A program made the position numbers and the translations under genes. Under the pieces are notes generated by a model, which was not told the origin of the DNA, made no database searches, and worked only from the letters and a program-made list of their open reading frames with translations. This document shows, one piece after another, positions 32,313 to 40,547 of a stretch of 40,547 nucleotides of DNA (positions within the stretch are counted from its first letter, which is position 1; each line of letters opens with the position of its first letter). This DNA is from Bacteroidales bacterium (GTDB lineage Bacteria > Bacteroidota > Bacteroidia > Bacteroidales > UBA932): contig JAFZBQ010000026.1 of NCBI GenBank assembly GCA_017561665.1, positions 1 through 40,547 of the forward strand, read 5' to 3'.

Positions 32313-32424
32313 AAGCCTTGCTCCCTGTCGCTTCGCCCGCTCCACTCGCGCCCGGAATGCGCTCGTTCCCGCGACCTAGCTAACGCCGGTCGCAAGTTCT
32401 TTTATGCTACGGAATTTTCTGTCC
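32294..32424. repeat. multi-stem palindromic element between convergent genes
   Basis: GGACAGAA (32294-32301) pairs with TTCTGTCC (32417-32424); GCATAAAAG (32307-32315) with CTTTTATGC (32399-32407); inside, GCGACC (32371-32376) with GGTCGC (32388-32393), and TCGCG (32346-32350) with CGCGA (32370-32374) as an alternative. The interior is GC-rich, unlike normal spacer. The left arms overlap the last codons and stop of the methyltransferase gene. It may act as a terminator for both genes or be a dispersed REP-like element. Confidence 0.55.
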
Positions 32425-32438
32425 GTTGCGATTTCCGG

Positions 32439-33005
32439 CTAGTCTACCAGCGCGGCGACCTTCTTGAAGTTCTCTTCGATGGTGCCGTCGGCCTCTACCT
32501 CGACGTACTTGTCCTGGGCCTTGTAGTAGTTGATCACGGGCTCGGTCTTTTCGTGGTAGTTTTTGATGCGGGTGGAGATTATTTCGTCGTCGGCATCGTC
32601 GGCGCGGTTCTCTACCAGGGCGCGGCCCTTGATGCGGCGGCGCACCTCTTCGTCGGTGATATGGATTGATACCACGCGGTCAAGTTCTTTGCCTATTTCG
32701 GCGAGCATCTTATCCAGCGCCTCGGCCTGGGTCACGGTGCGGGGGAAGCCGTCCAGCAGGAATCCGCGCACGCCGGGATTGGCGGCGAACTCGCTGCGGA
32801 TCATTCCGCAGACCACCTCGTCCGGCACCAGGTTGCCCTTCTCTATCAGGCTCTTGGCCTCGAGGCCGAGTGGCGTGCCGGCGGCAATCTCCTTGCGCAG
32901 CATATCGCCTGTGGAGATGTGATAATATCCGCGGGTTTCTACTAAAAGTTTTGCAAAGGTGCCCTTGCCGGCTCCGGGAGGGCCAAAGAGAACGTAGTAT
33001 TTCAT
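32439..33005 (-). CDS. adk: adenylate kinase
   Basis: 188 aa short-form adenylate kinase catalysing ATP + AMP to 2 ADP. P-loop GPPGAGKGT (residues 8-16), AMP-binding STGDMLR, LLDGFPRT, and a short LID (RIKGRALVENRADD) without the four zinc-binding Cys, as expected for the short type. It starts 2 nt after the hpt stop, so hpt-adk form an operon. In many Bacteroidales obg is next; here an inverted-repeat element and a convergent methyltransferase gene follow. Confidence 0.96.
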   Translation of the reverse strand: MKYYVLFGPPGAGKGTFAKLLVETRGYYHISTGDMLRKEIAAGTPLGLEAKSLIEKGNLVPDEVVCGMIRSEFAANPGVRGFLLDGFPRTVTQAEALDKMLAEIGKELDRVVSIHITDEEVRRRIKGRALVENRADDADDEIISTRIKNYHEKTEPVINYYKAQDKYVEVEADGTIEENFKKVAALVD

Positions 33006-33007
33006 AT

Positions 33008-33565
33008 TTATTCGATTTGATCTTTCAGGATGTAGATATCGGCGAGCTGACGGCCCATCTGGTCATAGTCCAGACCCCAGCCCACGATGAACTTGTTGGC
33101 GATTTCCAGCCCCACATAGTCAATTTTGATGTCGCGCTTGTAAACGTCGGTCTTAAGACTGAAGGTGCATACGCGCACGTCGGAAGCGCCTTTTTCCTTA
33201 AGCTGACCCACCAGCTGCGCGATTGTGGCGCCGGTGTCCACGATGTCCTCTACTATAATCACCGTACGGCCCTGGAGGTCTACATTGAGACCTATCACCT
33301 CCTTAACCTCGCCGGTGGATTTAGTCCCTTCATAGGACGATAGGCGGATGGATGCCAGTTCGCAGGAGAACTTGAGCCTGGGGAGCAGATGCCCGCAGAA
33401 AATGATGGAGCCGTTGAGCACGCAAAGTATCACCGGAACCACGCCGCTGCCAAAGAAATCGTTGTTCAATTCAGCCGCAACCTTGTCTACCGCGGCGATG
33501 ATTTTTTCGTTGGTGATGTAGGGGACGAAGTCCTTTCCGTTGATTCTGATGGATTCCATTTTCAC
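33008..33565 (-). CDS. hpt: hypoxanthine phosphoribosyltransferase
   Basis: 185 aa type I phosphoribosyltransferase of purine salvage. The PRPP-binding motif VIIVEDIVDTGATI is clear, as are VLNGSIIFCGHLL and the C-terminal YVGLEIANKFIVGWGLDY that contacts the base. It makes IMP or GMP from hypoxanthine or guanine and PRPP. It is first in the hpt-adk unit; a near-consensus -7 octamer (TAAATTCG, 33598-33591) lies upstream. The divergent neighbour is purE, so purine salvage and synthesis genes share a 67-bp control region. Confidence 0.94.
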   Translation of the reverse strand: MKMESIRINGKDFVPYITNEKIIAAVDKVAAELNNDFFGSGVVPVILCVLNGSIIFCGHLLPRLKFSCELASIRLSSYEGTKSTGEVKEVIGLNVDLQGRTVIIVEDIVDTGATIAQLVGQLKEKGASDVRVCTFSLKTDVYKRDIKIDYVGLEIANKFIVGWGLDYDQMGRQLADIYILKDQIE

Positions 33566-33578
33566 GGGTCAATTTCTG

Positions 33579-33610
33579 TTTGTTATTGTGCGAATTTAAG
33601 ACTAATTTTG
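33579..33610 (+). promoter_or_regulatory. purE promoter (TTTG-N20-TAATTTTG)
   Basis: TTTG at 33579-33582 and TAATTTTG at 33603-33610 are 20 nt apart and fully match the Bacteroidota consensus. The start should be near 33616, giving a leader of about 17 nt. It overlaps the region where the hpt promoter must lie. Confidence 0.75.
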
Positions 33611-33632
33611 CAATCTTAAAAATCAACACATA

Positions 33633-34145
33633 ATGACTCCTCTTGTCAGCATCATAATGGGCAGTGTTTCAGACATGCCCGTACTCAAGCCGGCGGCCGA
33701 TTTCCTGGACGAAATGCAGATTCCGTTCGAGATCAACGCCCTCAGCGCCCACCGCACTCCGGAGCAGGTCGCAGCCTTTGCACAGAGCGCGGCTGACCGG
33801 GGCGTGAAGGTGATTATCGCCGCTGCCGGCGGTGCCGCACATCTGCCGGGCGTAATCGCCGCCTCCACCACCCTTCCGGTCATCGGCGTCCCGGTAAAAT
33901 CTTCCAACTCCATGGACGGCTGGGATTCGGTGCTGTCTATACTGCAGATGCCCAGCGGCATTCCGGTGGCCACTATGGCGCTGGACGGCGCAAAGAACGC
34001 CGCCATCTTCGCCCTGCAGATCCTTGCAACGGGCGATGAGACATTTGCCGCCAGGATGGCCGACTTCAAAGCCTCTCTCAAAGGCAAGGTCGCCAAGGCC
34101 AACGAGGAGCTCAAGAAAATCGATTACAAATTCAAGACTAACTAA
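33633..34145 (+). CDS. purE: N5-carboxyaminoimidazole ribonucleotide mutase (class I PurE)
   Basis: 170 aa. Class I PurE motifs: IIMGSVSDMP near the start, SAHRTPEQ, AAAGGAAHLPGV and the long SSNSMDGWDSVLSILQMP helix-loop. It converts N5-CAIR to CAIR in de novo purine synthesis. The separate PurK is not in the window. It is followed after 19 nt by mutA, and no terminator was seen, so readthrough into mutA-mutB is possible although the pathways differ. Confidence 0.96.
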   Translation: MTPLVSIIMGSVSDMPVLKPAADFLDEMQIPFEINALSAHRTPEQVAAFAQSAADRGVKVIIAAAGGAAHLPGVIAASTTLPVIGVPVKSSNSMDGWDSVLSILQMPSGIPVATMALDGAKNAAIFALQILATGDETFAARMADFKASLKGKVAKANEELKKIDYKFKTN

Positions 34146-34164
34146 TATTAATCACTAACAAATC

Positions 34165-36036
34165 ATGTCCGAAAAACTATTTGCCGAATTCCCCCCGGTG
34201 ACCACCGAACAGTGGGAAGAGGTGATAAACAAAGACCTCAAGGGCGCAGACTATGACAAGAAACTGGTCTGGAAAACCCAGGAGGGCTTTAACGTTCGTC
34301 CGTACTACCGTGCGGAGAACCTTGCTGGTTTAGAGTTTCTGGACAGCGAACCGGGTCAGTTCCCCTTTGTTCGCGGTGTCAAGAACAACAATGAATGGCT
34401 TATCCGCCAGGATTACTGCCTGTGCGAAGGTCCTGCAAAGGCCAACGAACTTGCGCTGGACGGCCTGATGAAGGGCGTTAATTCGCTCGGATTCTGGGTA
34501 GACGGCAAGAAGGGCCTCACCGACGCCGAGATGGAAACCCTGCTCAAGGGCATCGCCATCGCCGCCGTGGAAATCAACTTCTGCGGCTGCTGCCCCGGCA
34601 AGACCTTCCCGCTTATCGAAAGCTTCCTCAAGGTCGCTGCCGCCCAGGGCGTAAAGAAAGAAGACATACGCGCCTCTTTCGACTTCAGCCCGCTGCACGC
34701 ACTTACCGTCAAGGGCCATATGTGCGACGATTCCTTTGACAAGCTCGCAAACTGCGTAAAAGCCGTAAAGGATTATCCCGGTATCCGCGTCATCAACGTA
34801 GAGGCCTACGACTTCAACAACGCCGGCAGCAGCATCAGCCAGGAGCTGGGTTACGGTATGTCGGTTGCCAGCGAGTATATGGCAGAGCTCACCGACCGCG
34901 GCCTGGATGCAGCCGAGGTTGCCCGCCGCATACGCTTCACATTTGCCATCAGCGGCAACTATTTCTTTGAAATCGCCAAGTTCCGCGCAGCCCGCGTTCT
35001 CTGGGCCAACATCGTTAAGGCATACGGCGTAGAAGACGCCTGCGCACAGAAGATCGTAAGCCACGCAGTCACCAGCGAGTGGAACCAGACAGTATACGAC
35101 TCATACGTGAACATGCTCCGCGACACCACCGAGACCATGTCGGCGGCCATCGCAGGCGTTCATTCCATAGAGGTGCTTCCGTTCGACTACGCTTACCGCA
35201 AACCCAACGAGTTCTCCAACCGTATGGCCCGCAACGTGCAGTCCATCCTCAAGGAGGAGGCCCACTTCGACAAGGTGGTTGACCCCGCAGGCGGCAGCTA
35301 CTACATCGAGAACCTCACCGCTTCCATCATGAAGTCGGCGTGGGACATCTTCAAGGGCGTCGAGGCAGAAGGCGGCTACACCGCAGCCTTCAAGGCCGGC
35401 AAGGTTCAGGCAGCCATCAAGGAGGTTTCCGCAAAGCGCGACCTTAACATCGCCCGCCGTCGCGAGACCATCCTCGGCAGCAACCAGTACCCTAATTTCC
35501 TGGAGAAGGCTTCCGACGAGATTACCCCGGAAATCGTTAAACGCGGCGCCGGCAAACCCGAGTGCAGCTGCGAGAAAGAGGCTGAGCCGCTGGAAGCTTA
35601 CCGCGGCAGCCAGGCATTCGAGGCCCTGCGTCTTGCAACCGACCGCAGCGGCAAGCAGCCCATGGCGTTCATGCTCACCTTCGGCAACCTGGCGATGTGC
35701 CGTGCACGCGCCCAGTTCAGCTGCAACTTCTTTGCAGTGGCCGGCTTCAAGGTTGTGGACAACAACCGCTTCAGCACCATCGAAGAGGGCGTCAAGGCCG
35801 CTTTGGATGCCAAGGCCGATATCGTGGTGGCCTGCTCGGCCGACGATGAATATGCCGAGGCCGTGCCTCAGATTGCCGAGGCTATCGGAGATAAGGCCGT
35901 CGTTGTTGTGGCCGGCGATCCCGAGTGCCGTCCGGAACTCGAGGCCAAGGGCATTATGAACTACATCAATATCAGGTGCAACGTCCTTGAGACTCTCAAA
36001 GAGTATCAGGCTAAAATGGGTATCAAGGAGCTCTAA
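34165..36036 (+). CDS. mutA: methylmalonyl-CoA mutase small (beta) subunit
   Basis: 623 aa, the usual length of the non-catalytic subunit. The N-terminal TIM-barrel-like part shows EFPPVTTEQWEEVINKDLKG, VRPYYRAENLAG and MRDTTETMSAAIAGVHSIEV-like sequence (residues LRDTTETMSAAIAGVHSI here). The C-terminal Rossmann part (about 500-623) lacks the cobalamin-ligand DxHxxG motif, as expected for the small subunit. With MutB it interconverts succinyl-CoA and (R)-methylmalonyl-CoA, the key step of the propionate pathway. A Cys-containing insert (KPECSCEKEAEPLEAYRGS) joins the two domains. mutB follows after 12 nt. Confidence 0.94.
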   Translation: MSEKLFAEFPPVTTEQWEEVINKDLKGADYDKKLVWKTQEGFNVRPYYRAENLAGLEFLDSEPGQFPFVRGVKNNNEWLIRQDYCLCEGPAKANELALDGLMKGVNSLGFWVDGKKGLTDAEMETLLKGIAIAAVEINFCGCCPGKTFPLIESFLKVAAAQGVKKEDIRASFDFSPLHALTVKGHMCDDSFDKLANCVKAVKDYPGIRVINVEAYDFNNAGSSISQELGYGMSVASEYMAELTDRGLDAAEVARRIRFTFAISGNYFFEIAKFRAARVLWANIVKAYGVEDACAQKIVSHAVTSEWNQTVYDSYVNMLRDTTETMSAAIAGVHSIEVLPFDYAYRKPNEFSNRMARNVQSILKEEAHFDKVVDPAGGSYYIENLTASIMKSAWDIFKGVEAEGGYTAAFKAGKVQAAIKEVSAKRDLNIARRRETILGSNQYPNFLEKASDEITPEIVKRGAGKPECSCEKEAEPLEAYRGSQAFEALRLATDRSGKQPMAFMLTFGNLAMCRARAQFSCNFFAVAGFKVVDNNRFSTIEEGVKAALDAKADIVVACSADDEYAEAVPQIAEAIGDKAVVVVAGDPECRPELEAKGIMNYINIRCNVLETLKEYQAKMGIKEL

Positions 36037-36048
36037 ATCACTATCACT

Positions 36049-38184
36049 ATGAGACCGAAATTCAATGATATAGAATTCAAGGGCGGCAAGGCTGCCGCAT
36101 GCGGTTGCAAGAAGGGCCAGGAAGAACTCTGGCACACGCCCGAAAAGATAGACGTCAAAGGACTCTATACTGCAAAGGATCTCGAAGATATGGAGCACCT
36201 GAACTATGCTGCAGGTATCGCCCCCAACCTTCGCGGACCTTACTCCACAATGTACGTGATGCGTCCCTGGACCATCCGTCAGTACGCCGGTTTCTCCACT
36301 GCGGAGGAATCCAACGCATTCTACCGCCGCAACCTGGCCTCGGGCCAGAAGGGCCTCTCGGTCGCATTCGACCTGGCAACCCACCGCGGTTATGACGCCG
36401 ACCACCCGCGCGTAGTCGGTGACGTCGGCAAGGCCGGTGTATCCATCTGCTCGGTAGAGGATATGAAAGTTCTGTTCGACCAGATCCCTCTGGGCAAGAT
36501 GTCCGTCTCCATGACAATGAACGGCGCCGTGCTCCCCATCATGGCCTTCTACATCGTGGCCGGTATGGAACAGGGCGTGGCCCTGGAAGAGATGGCAGGT
36601 ACTATCCAGAACGACATCCTCAAGGAGTTCATGGTGCGCAACACCTACATCTACCCGCCGGCATTCTCGATGCGTATCATCGGCGACATCTTCGCCTTCA
36701 CCTCGCAGTTCATGCCCAAGTTCAACTCGATTTCCATTTCGGGTTACCATATGCAGGAGGCCGGTGCCACCAACGACATAGAAATCGCCTACACCCTGGC
36801 CGACGGTCTGGAGTATCTCCGCACCGGTATCAAGGCGGGCATCGAGGTCGATGCGTTCGCACCGCGTCTGTCATTCTTCTGGGCAATCGGTATGAACCAC
36901 TTTATGGAAATCGCCAAGATGCGCGCCGCACGTATGCTCTGGGCCAAGATCGTAAAGCAGTTCGACCCCAAGAATCCGAAGAGCCTTGCGCTGCGTACAC
37001 ACAGCCAGACTTCCGGCTGGAGCCTCACCGCACAGGACCCGTTCAACAACGTGGCACGTACCTGCATCGAAGCTATGGGCGCCGCACTGGGTCACACCCA
37101 GTCTCTGCACACCAATGCGCTTGACGAGGCCATCGCGCTGCCTACCGACTTCAGCGCGCGTATCGCACGTAACACCCAGATCTACATTCAGGAAGAGACT
37201 TCCGTCTGCAAGAGCGTAGACCCTTGGGCTGGTTCTTACTATGTAGAGTCGCTTACCAACGAGATTGCACACTCCGCATGGAAGCACATCCAGGAGGTAG
37301 AGGAGCTCGGCGGTATGGCCAAGGCCATCGAGACCGGTATTCCCAAACTCCGCATCGAGGAGGCCGCCGCACGCAAGCAGGCCCGCATCGACTCCGGTAT
37401 AGAGAAGATTATCGGTATCAACGAGTATGTGCTTGACCACGAAGATCCCATCGAGATTCTGGACGTGGACAACACCAAGGTTCGCGAGAGCCAGGTAGCT
37501 CGTCTGAAAGAGCTCCGCGCTAAGCGCGACAACGCCGCTGTGGAGGCTGCACTTGCCGCCATCACCAAGAGCGTAGAGACTGGCGAGGGCAACCTGCTGG
37601 CACTCGCAGTGGAGGCAGCCAAGCTGCGCGCCACCCTGGGTGAGATCAGCGACGCCTGCGAAAAAGTTGTTGGACGTTATAAAGCCGTAATCCGTATGAA
37701 TACAGGTGTTTATTCTTCTGAAATCAAGAAGGACGCAGAATTTGAGAAGGCAAAGGAGATGGTGGCATCTTTCGCAAAGAAAGAGGGCCGTCAGCCCCGC
37801 GTTATGGTTGCCAAGCTTGGCCAGGACGGTCACGACCGCGGCGCCAAGGTGGTAGCTACCGGCTATGCCGACTGCGGATTCGACGTCGATATGGGTCCCC
37901 TGTTCCAGACTCCCGAGGAGGCTGTGAAGGAGGCCGTGGAGAACGACGTTCACGTACTGGGCGTATCCTCGCTGGCAGCCGGTCACAAGACCCTCGTGCC
38001 GCAGGTGATTGCCGAACTCAAGAAGTATGGCCGCGAGGACATCATCGTGGTTGTCGGCGGCGTAATCCCGCCTCAGGACTACGACTTCCTCTACAAGGCA
38101 GGCGCCGCAGCCATCTTCGGCCCCGGTACCCGCATCGCCAAGTGCGTCATCGAGATCATGAAGCTTCTGGGCGAGAAAGAATAA
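36049..38184 (+). CDS. mutB: methylmalonyl-CoA mutase large (alpha) subunit
   Basis: 711 aa catalytic subunit. The substrate barrel (about 45-560) has [35 protein letters not shown] and [16 protein letters not shown]; the C-terminal B12 domain (about 580-711) has [13 protein letters not shown] with His595 as the cobalt ligand, and [14 protein letters not shown]. It needs adenosylcobalamin. No B12 riboswitch was seen upstream of the operon. Its TAA is directly followed, with no gap, by the stop codon of the convergent M23 peptidase gene. Confidence 0.97.
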   Translation: MRPKFNDIEFKGGKAAACGCKKGQEELWHTPEKIDVKGLYTAKDLEDMEHLNYAAGIAPNLRGPYSTMYVMRPWTIRQYAGFSTAEESNAFYRRNLASGQKGLSVAFDLATHRGYDADHPRVVGDVGKAGVSICSVEDMKVLFDQIPLGKMSVSMTMNGAVLPIMAFYIVAGMEQGVALEEMAGTIQNDILKEFMVRNTYIYPPAFSMRIIGDIFAFTSQFMPKFNSISISGYHMQEAGATNDIEIAYTLADGLEYLRTGIKAGIEVDAFAPRLSFFWAIGMNHFMEIAKMRAARMLWAKIVKQFDPKNPKSLALRTHSQTSGWSLTAQDPFNNVARTCIEAMGAALGHTQSLHTNALDEAIALPTDFSARIARNTQIYIQEETSVCKSVDPWAGSYYVESLTNEIAHSAWKHIQEVEELGGMAKAIETGIPKLRIEEAAARKQARIDSGIEKIIGINEYVLDHEDPIEILDVDNTKVRESQVARLKELRAKRDNAAVEAALAAITKSVETGEGNLLALAVEAAKLRATLGEISDACEKVVGRYKAVIRMNTGVYSSEIKKDAEFEKAKEMVASFAKKEGRQPRVMVAKLGQDGHDRGAKVVATGYADCGFDVDMGPLFQTPEEAVKEAVENDVHVLGVSSLAAGHKTLVPQVIAELKKYGREDIIVVVGGVIPPQDYDFLYKAGAAAIFGPGTRIAKCVIEIMKLLGEKE

Positions 38185-39498
38185 TTATTCCCCCAGAGGG
38201 TCGAGGACAGCCTGCCGGTAGTAAGAGACTACCTGCAGGCTGTCTCTTATTTCAAAGGCGTGTGCCTTGGCCTTTTCAAAGGCGGGCATATTCTGTTTGG
38301 AGATGGGATCGGCGGGCGGGGTGATCATCTTCAGGGGGTTGATGGGACGGTCGTTTTCCCAGATACGGAAGTCGAGGTGCGGGCCGGTGCTGCGGCCGGT
38401 GGAACCCACGTAGCCGATAACCTGGCCCTGGCTGACGCGCACGCCGGGGCGGATTCCCTTGCCGTAGCGCGACAGGTGCAGATATGCGGTGCGATAGTTC
38501 TTGGTGTGCTGGATATGGACCGTGTTACCACCCGCCCCGGCATAGCCGACCTTGGTCACGACACCGTCGCCGATGCTGACCACCGGAGTCCCTTTTGGCG
38601 CTGCGTAATCGACGCCTGTATGCGGCTGCACGCGGCGGGTCACGGGATGGCGGCGGGCATAGGAAAAACCGGAACTGATGCGGGAGAATTTCAACGGCGC
38701 CTTGAGGAAGGCCTTGCGCGACCCCTCTCCCTTTTCGTTCCAGTATTTGTTGCCACCCGCCTTGCCTTCGTCAAAATAGTAGGCCTGATATTCCTTGCCG
38801 GCGTGTATGAATGACGCGTAGAGCACCTTGCTGACCTCGGTCACCTGCCCGCCGCACTCTTCTGTCTCATACACGGCTTTGTATGAATCGCCTTTCTGAA
38901 GGCCGAAGAAGTCGATGGTCCAGGCGTAGATATCCGACAGTTTTATAGCCAGCAGCGGGGAGCAGCCCGCCTTCTGGGTGTCGTACCAGAGCGAACTGTT
39001 GATGGTGACCTCGTCGTAGTGCAGGCGCGAGATGGTCTCCTGCTCGTCTATATAAACCTTTGGGCCGTCTTCCAGCGCAAACACCACCACACTGCGGCGG
39101 TCACGGTCGTACACGAAGTAGGCCAGGTTGTCGTCGCCAGTGGTGTCGGGGGCGTAGTATGCGTGGTAGTGATGTCCTACGCGGATATCCTTCACGTTAA
39201 AGACCTTGCGCGAGGCCTCTATAAGCTCGTTGGCGGCGGTCTGACCCACTCCCAGCTTCTCCATCAGCACGGAGAAATAGTCGCCATCTTCCACCACGCC
39301 GTCGTCCACGGAATACAGATCCACGGGGATGCCGTGCTCGTAGGTCAGTGCCGTGGTGTCAATTTCCGCCTTGGCGCGGGAGCGCTTCTTCACCGGCTTA
39401 GCAGTGGGGTCTTCCTGTGCCGGAGTTTCTTGAGCGGGGGTGCAGGAAAACGCCGCCAGAAGCGCCGCAAACGCCCAAACGATATATCTTGATTTCAT
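38185..39498 (-). CDS. M23-family metallopeptidase lipoprotein
   Basis: 437 aa. The ATG at 39498 starts a lipoprotein signal with Cys19 (FSC); an in-frame GTG six codons upstream would sit at or before the predicted transcription start. A Lys/Arg-rich linker and an N-terminal domain resembling OapA/NlpD-type periplasmic domains (about 60-270) precede the M23 domain (about 280-400): HTGVDYAAPKGTPV with zinc ligands His and Asp, then TAYLHLSRYG and GPHLDFRIW (HxH-type ligand His). It likely cuts peptidoglycan cross-bridges. All zinc ligands are present. Relatives lie near hpt-adk-obg in other Bacteroidales. Confidence 0.9.
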   Translation of the reverse strand: MKSRYIVWAFAALLAAFSCTPAQETPAQEDPTAKPVKKRSRAKAEIDTTALTYEHGIPVDLYSVDDGVVEDGDYFSVLMEKLGVGQTAANELIEASRKVFNVKDIRVGHHYHAYYAPDTTGDDNLAYFVYDRDRRSVVVFALEDGPKVYIDEQETISRLHYDEVTINSSLWYDTQKAGCSPLLAIKLSDIYAWTIDFFGLQKGDSYKAVYETEECGGQVTEVSKVLYASFIHAGKEYQAYYFDEGKAGGNKYWNEKGEGSRKAFLKAPLKFSRISSGFSYARRHPVTRRVQPHTGVDYAAPKGTPVVSIGDGVVTKVGYAGAGGNTVHIQHTKNYRTAYLHLSRYGKGIRPGVRVSQGQVIGYVGSTGRSTGPHLDFRIWENDRPINPLKMITPPADPISKQNMPAFEKAKAHAFEIRDSLQVVSYYRQAVLDPLGE

Positions 39499-39519
39499 TT
39501 CCGAAGTCTTTGTCACTCA

Positions 39520-39527
39520 CAAATTTA
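39520..39527 (-). promoter_or_regulatory. -7 element of the M23 peptidase gene (TAAATTTG)
   Basis: On the minus strand TAAATTTG matches TAnnTTTG exactly and ends 21 nt before the ATG at 39498. It lies so close to the upstream GTG (39516) that it supports the ATG as start. No clear -33 element. Confidence 0.55.
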
Positions 39528-39567
39528 GAGAAAATACTAATAATAAAACACCCGGTAAAATTGATGT

Positions 39568-39598
39568 TTTGGCATATTATGCCTAAAATTGTACTTTG
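39568..39598 (+). promoter_or_regulatory. promoter with operator-like palindrome for the FISUMP-like gene
   Basis: TTTG (39568-39571) and GTACTTTG (39591-39598, TTTG part intact, TA part not) are 19 nt apart. The spacer contains GGCATATTATGCC (39571-39583), a 6-bp perfect dyad around one T, flanked by TTTT and TAAAA. The position between the two promoter elements suggests a repressor site. Confidence 0.5.
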
Positions 39599-39629
39599 AA
39601 ACGGAATTTTACCAAACCAATCACATAAT

Positions 39630-40547
39630 ATGAAAAAGTTTCAATTCGCATTTTTAGCAGCAGCGCTGCTTATGGTCCTTTCGCTTTCTTCATGTAGTAA
39701 GGACTACGGACAGATTTGTTTTCCGGTGAATACGCCTGACGCCTATGAAATGACAGCCGGCCAGACACTGGACATCGATATGTCCGTTGAGAACCTGATG
39801 GATGGACAGATAGCAGTTTCTGCAAACGCCGATAATCCGGATTACTCTGTCACTGTTTCTGAACCGGAAGCAGACAAGTTCAAAGTGTCCGTAACCGCAC
39901 CTGATTTTATTAAAGAACAGACTGTTGTAAATCTTCTGGTGGAAGCCACCGATGTAGCTCACGAGTTCAGAGAGAAAATCTCCCGCCCCATAACCATTAC
40001 CGTAAAGCCCGCCGCCAATCTTTCCCGCGTTGCACAGAAGGCCAACTGCCTCATCAGCGCACCCGGCAAGATTCTCTGCTTCAAGGCATTCGTTGGTAAC
40101 AGCGCATCCGTTACAGATTTTGACGCTGCAAATCTTATCTGGCAGGACAAACAGGGACTCGTTACCAAAGTGGCTAAAAGCGACGACGAAATCGTGGTAT
40201 GGCTTGCCGACGGTGTATGCGGCAACGCACTCGTAGGTGCCTATAAGAACAACACACTGGCCTGGACATATCACGTATGGGTAATCAACGACAACCCCGC
40301 TGTGGCTTACGAGTACACCAACGGCGACGGCGTCAAATTCTCTTTCATAGACCGCAACCTGGGCGCAATCGACGCAAGCGCGGAGGGTGATGCCAACGGT
40401 CTTTATTATTATTGGGGCAACAGGCATCCTTACGCCGGCGGCACAACTACTGTATATGACATTGCCGGCAACGCTCTTGAATACACCACAGAAGAGACCG
40501 CTACCATTTGCAGCGAGAACAGCCTTGACGACATCTATGAGTACTCA
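39630..40547 (+). CDS. FISUMP-like domain lipoprotein, cut by the window edge
   Basis: At least 306 aa, no stop before the window end. A signal peptide with lipobox LSSC (Cys22) precedes a beta-rich N-terminal part (about 30-130, BACON/Ig-like: AGQTLDIDMSVENLMDGQIA) and a middle region (about 130-230). From about 235 the sequence FSFIDRNLGA, followed by GLYYYWGNRHPY, matches the pattern RNLGA...YYxWG(R/N)xxP of the FISUMP (Fibrobacter major paralogous) domain found in many Bacteroidota lipoproteins. Function unknown; likely surface exposed. Not complete, so the C-terminal domain cannot be judged. Confidence 0.7.
   Translation, partial: MKKFQFAFLAAALLMVLSLSSCSKDYGQICFPVNTPDAYEMTAGQTLDIDMSVENLMDGQIAVSANADNPDYSVTVSEPEADKFKVSVTAPDFIKEQTVVNLLVEATDVAHEFREKISRPITITVKPAANLSRVAQKANCLISAPGKILCFKAFVGNSASVTDFDAANLIWQDKQGLVTKVAKSDDEIVVWLADGVCGNALVGAYKNNTLAWTYHVWVINDNPAVAYEYTNGDGVKFSFIDRNLGAIDASAEGDANGLYYYWGNRHPYAGGTTTVYDIAGNALEYTTEETATICSENSLDDIYEYS

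Noticed and set aside
9694-32438. Possible mobile genomic island with integrase and att sites.
   Set aside because: No recombinase, transposase or flanking direct repeat was found at the borders; the only recombinase nearby is a housekeeping Xer protein.
33566-34164. Search for a B12 or purine riboswitch upstream of mutA or purE.
   Set aside because: Only 19 nt separate purE from mutA and the purE leader is about 17 nt, too short for either aptamer.
35101-36750. A 549-codon minus-strand frame across mutA and mutB.
   Set aside because: Antisense to two well-conserved genes, crosses their junction, and its sequence has no recognisable domain.
39690-40427. A 245-codon minus-strand frame at the right end.
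   Set aside because: The plus strand has an uninterrupted lipoprotein frame with a signal peptide, promoter and FISUMP motif over the same region.

Overview
The window looks like chromosomal DNA from a Bacteroidota, order Bacteroidales, most likely a gut or rumen commensal. The evidence is a SusC/SusD pair with DUF4843, PKD-like and BACON lipoproteins, many outer-membrane beta-barrels ending in Phe, a two-subunit methylmalonyl-CoA mutase, and repeated promoter elements of the Bacteroides type (TTTG, then 19-20 nt, then TAnnTTTG). The genus cannot be fixed from this sequence. No phage, insertion sequence, CRISPR array or rRNA was seen.

Left part (1-9693), mostly housekeeping. A truncated tRNA-Phe with its own promoter is followed by a minus-strand group parA - DUF5683 protein - lytic transglycosylase with LysM domains. 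The usual parB is missing between parA and the DUF5683 gene. Next come a helix-hairpin-helix/beta-barrel protein (minus), lipoate-protein ligase (plus), a xerC-type recombinase plus hibernation factor (minus), rpsU (plus, with a full-length Shine-Dalgarno sequence), a PnuC-type vitamin transporter (plus) and the GTPase gene obg (minus).

Middle part (9694-32438), accessory and envelope-directed. It holds two tandem paralogous small outer-membrane proteins, a two-helix coiled-coil protein of unknown function, and a seven-gene minus-strand series. In transcription order that series is susC, susD, DUF4843 lipoprotein, PKD-like lipoprotein, an intact HExxHxxGxxH metalloprotease, a close paralog that has lost most of the zinc site, and a BACON-domain lipoprotein. 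No glycoside hydrolase is present, so a peptide/protein uptake system (RagAB-like) is more likely than a glycan system. Divergent from susC are two lipoproteins without a recognised family: one large with a possible mutarotase-like C-terminus, one propeller-like. A THUMP-like methyltransferase follows, bracketed by two strongly structured intergenic elements.

Right part (32439-40547). adk and hpt (minus) lie next to purE - mutA - mutB (plus), covering purine metabolism and the B12-dependent succinate/propionate route. An M23 peptidase lipoprotein (minus) converges on mutB with no intergenic base. The window ends inside a FISUMP-like lipoprotein whose promoter carries an operator-like palindrome. 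In many Bacteroidales hpt, adk and obg are neighbours; here all three share a strand but about 22 kb of accessory genes lies between them, so the middle part may be an insertion or rearrangement.

The strongest points for follow-up are the active/dead metalloprotease pair in the SusCD operon, the leader-like alternating repeats with a 23-codon ORF before the methyltransferase, the unusually strong rpsU ribosome binding site, and the parA locus without parB.
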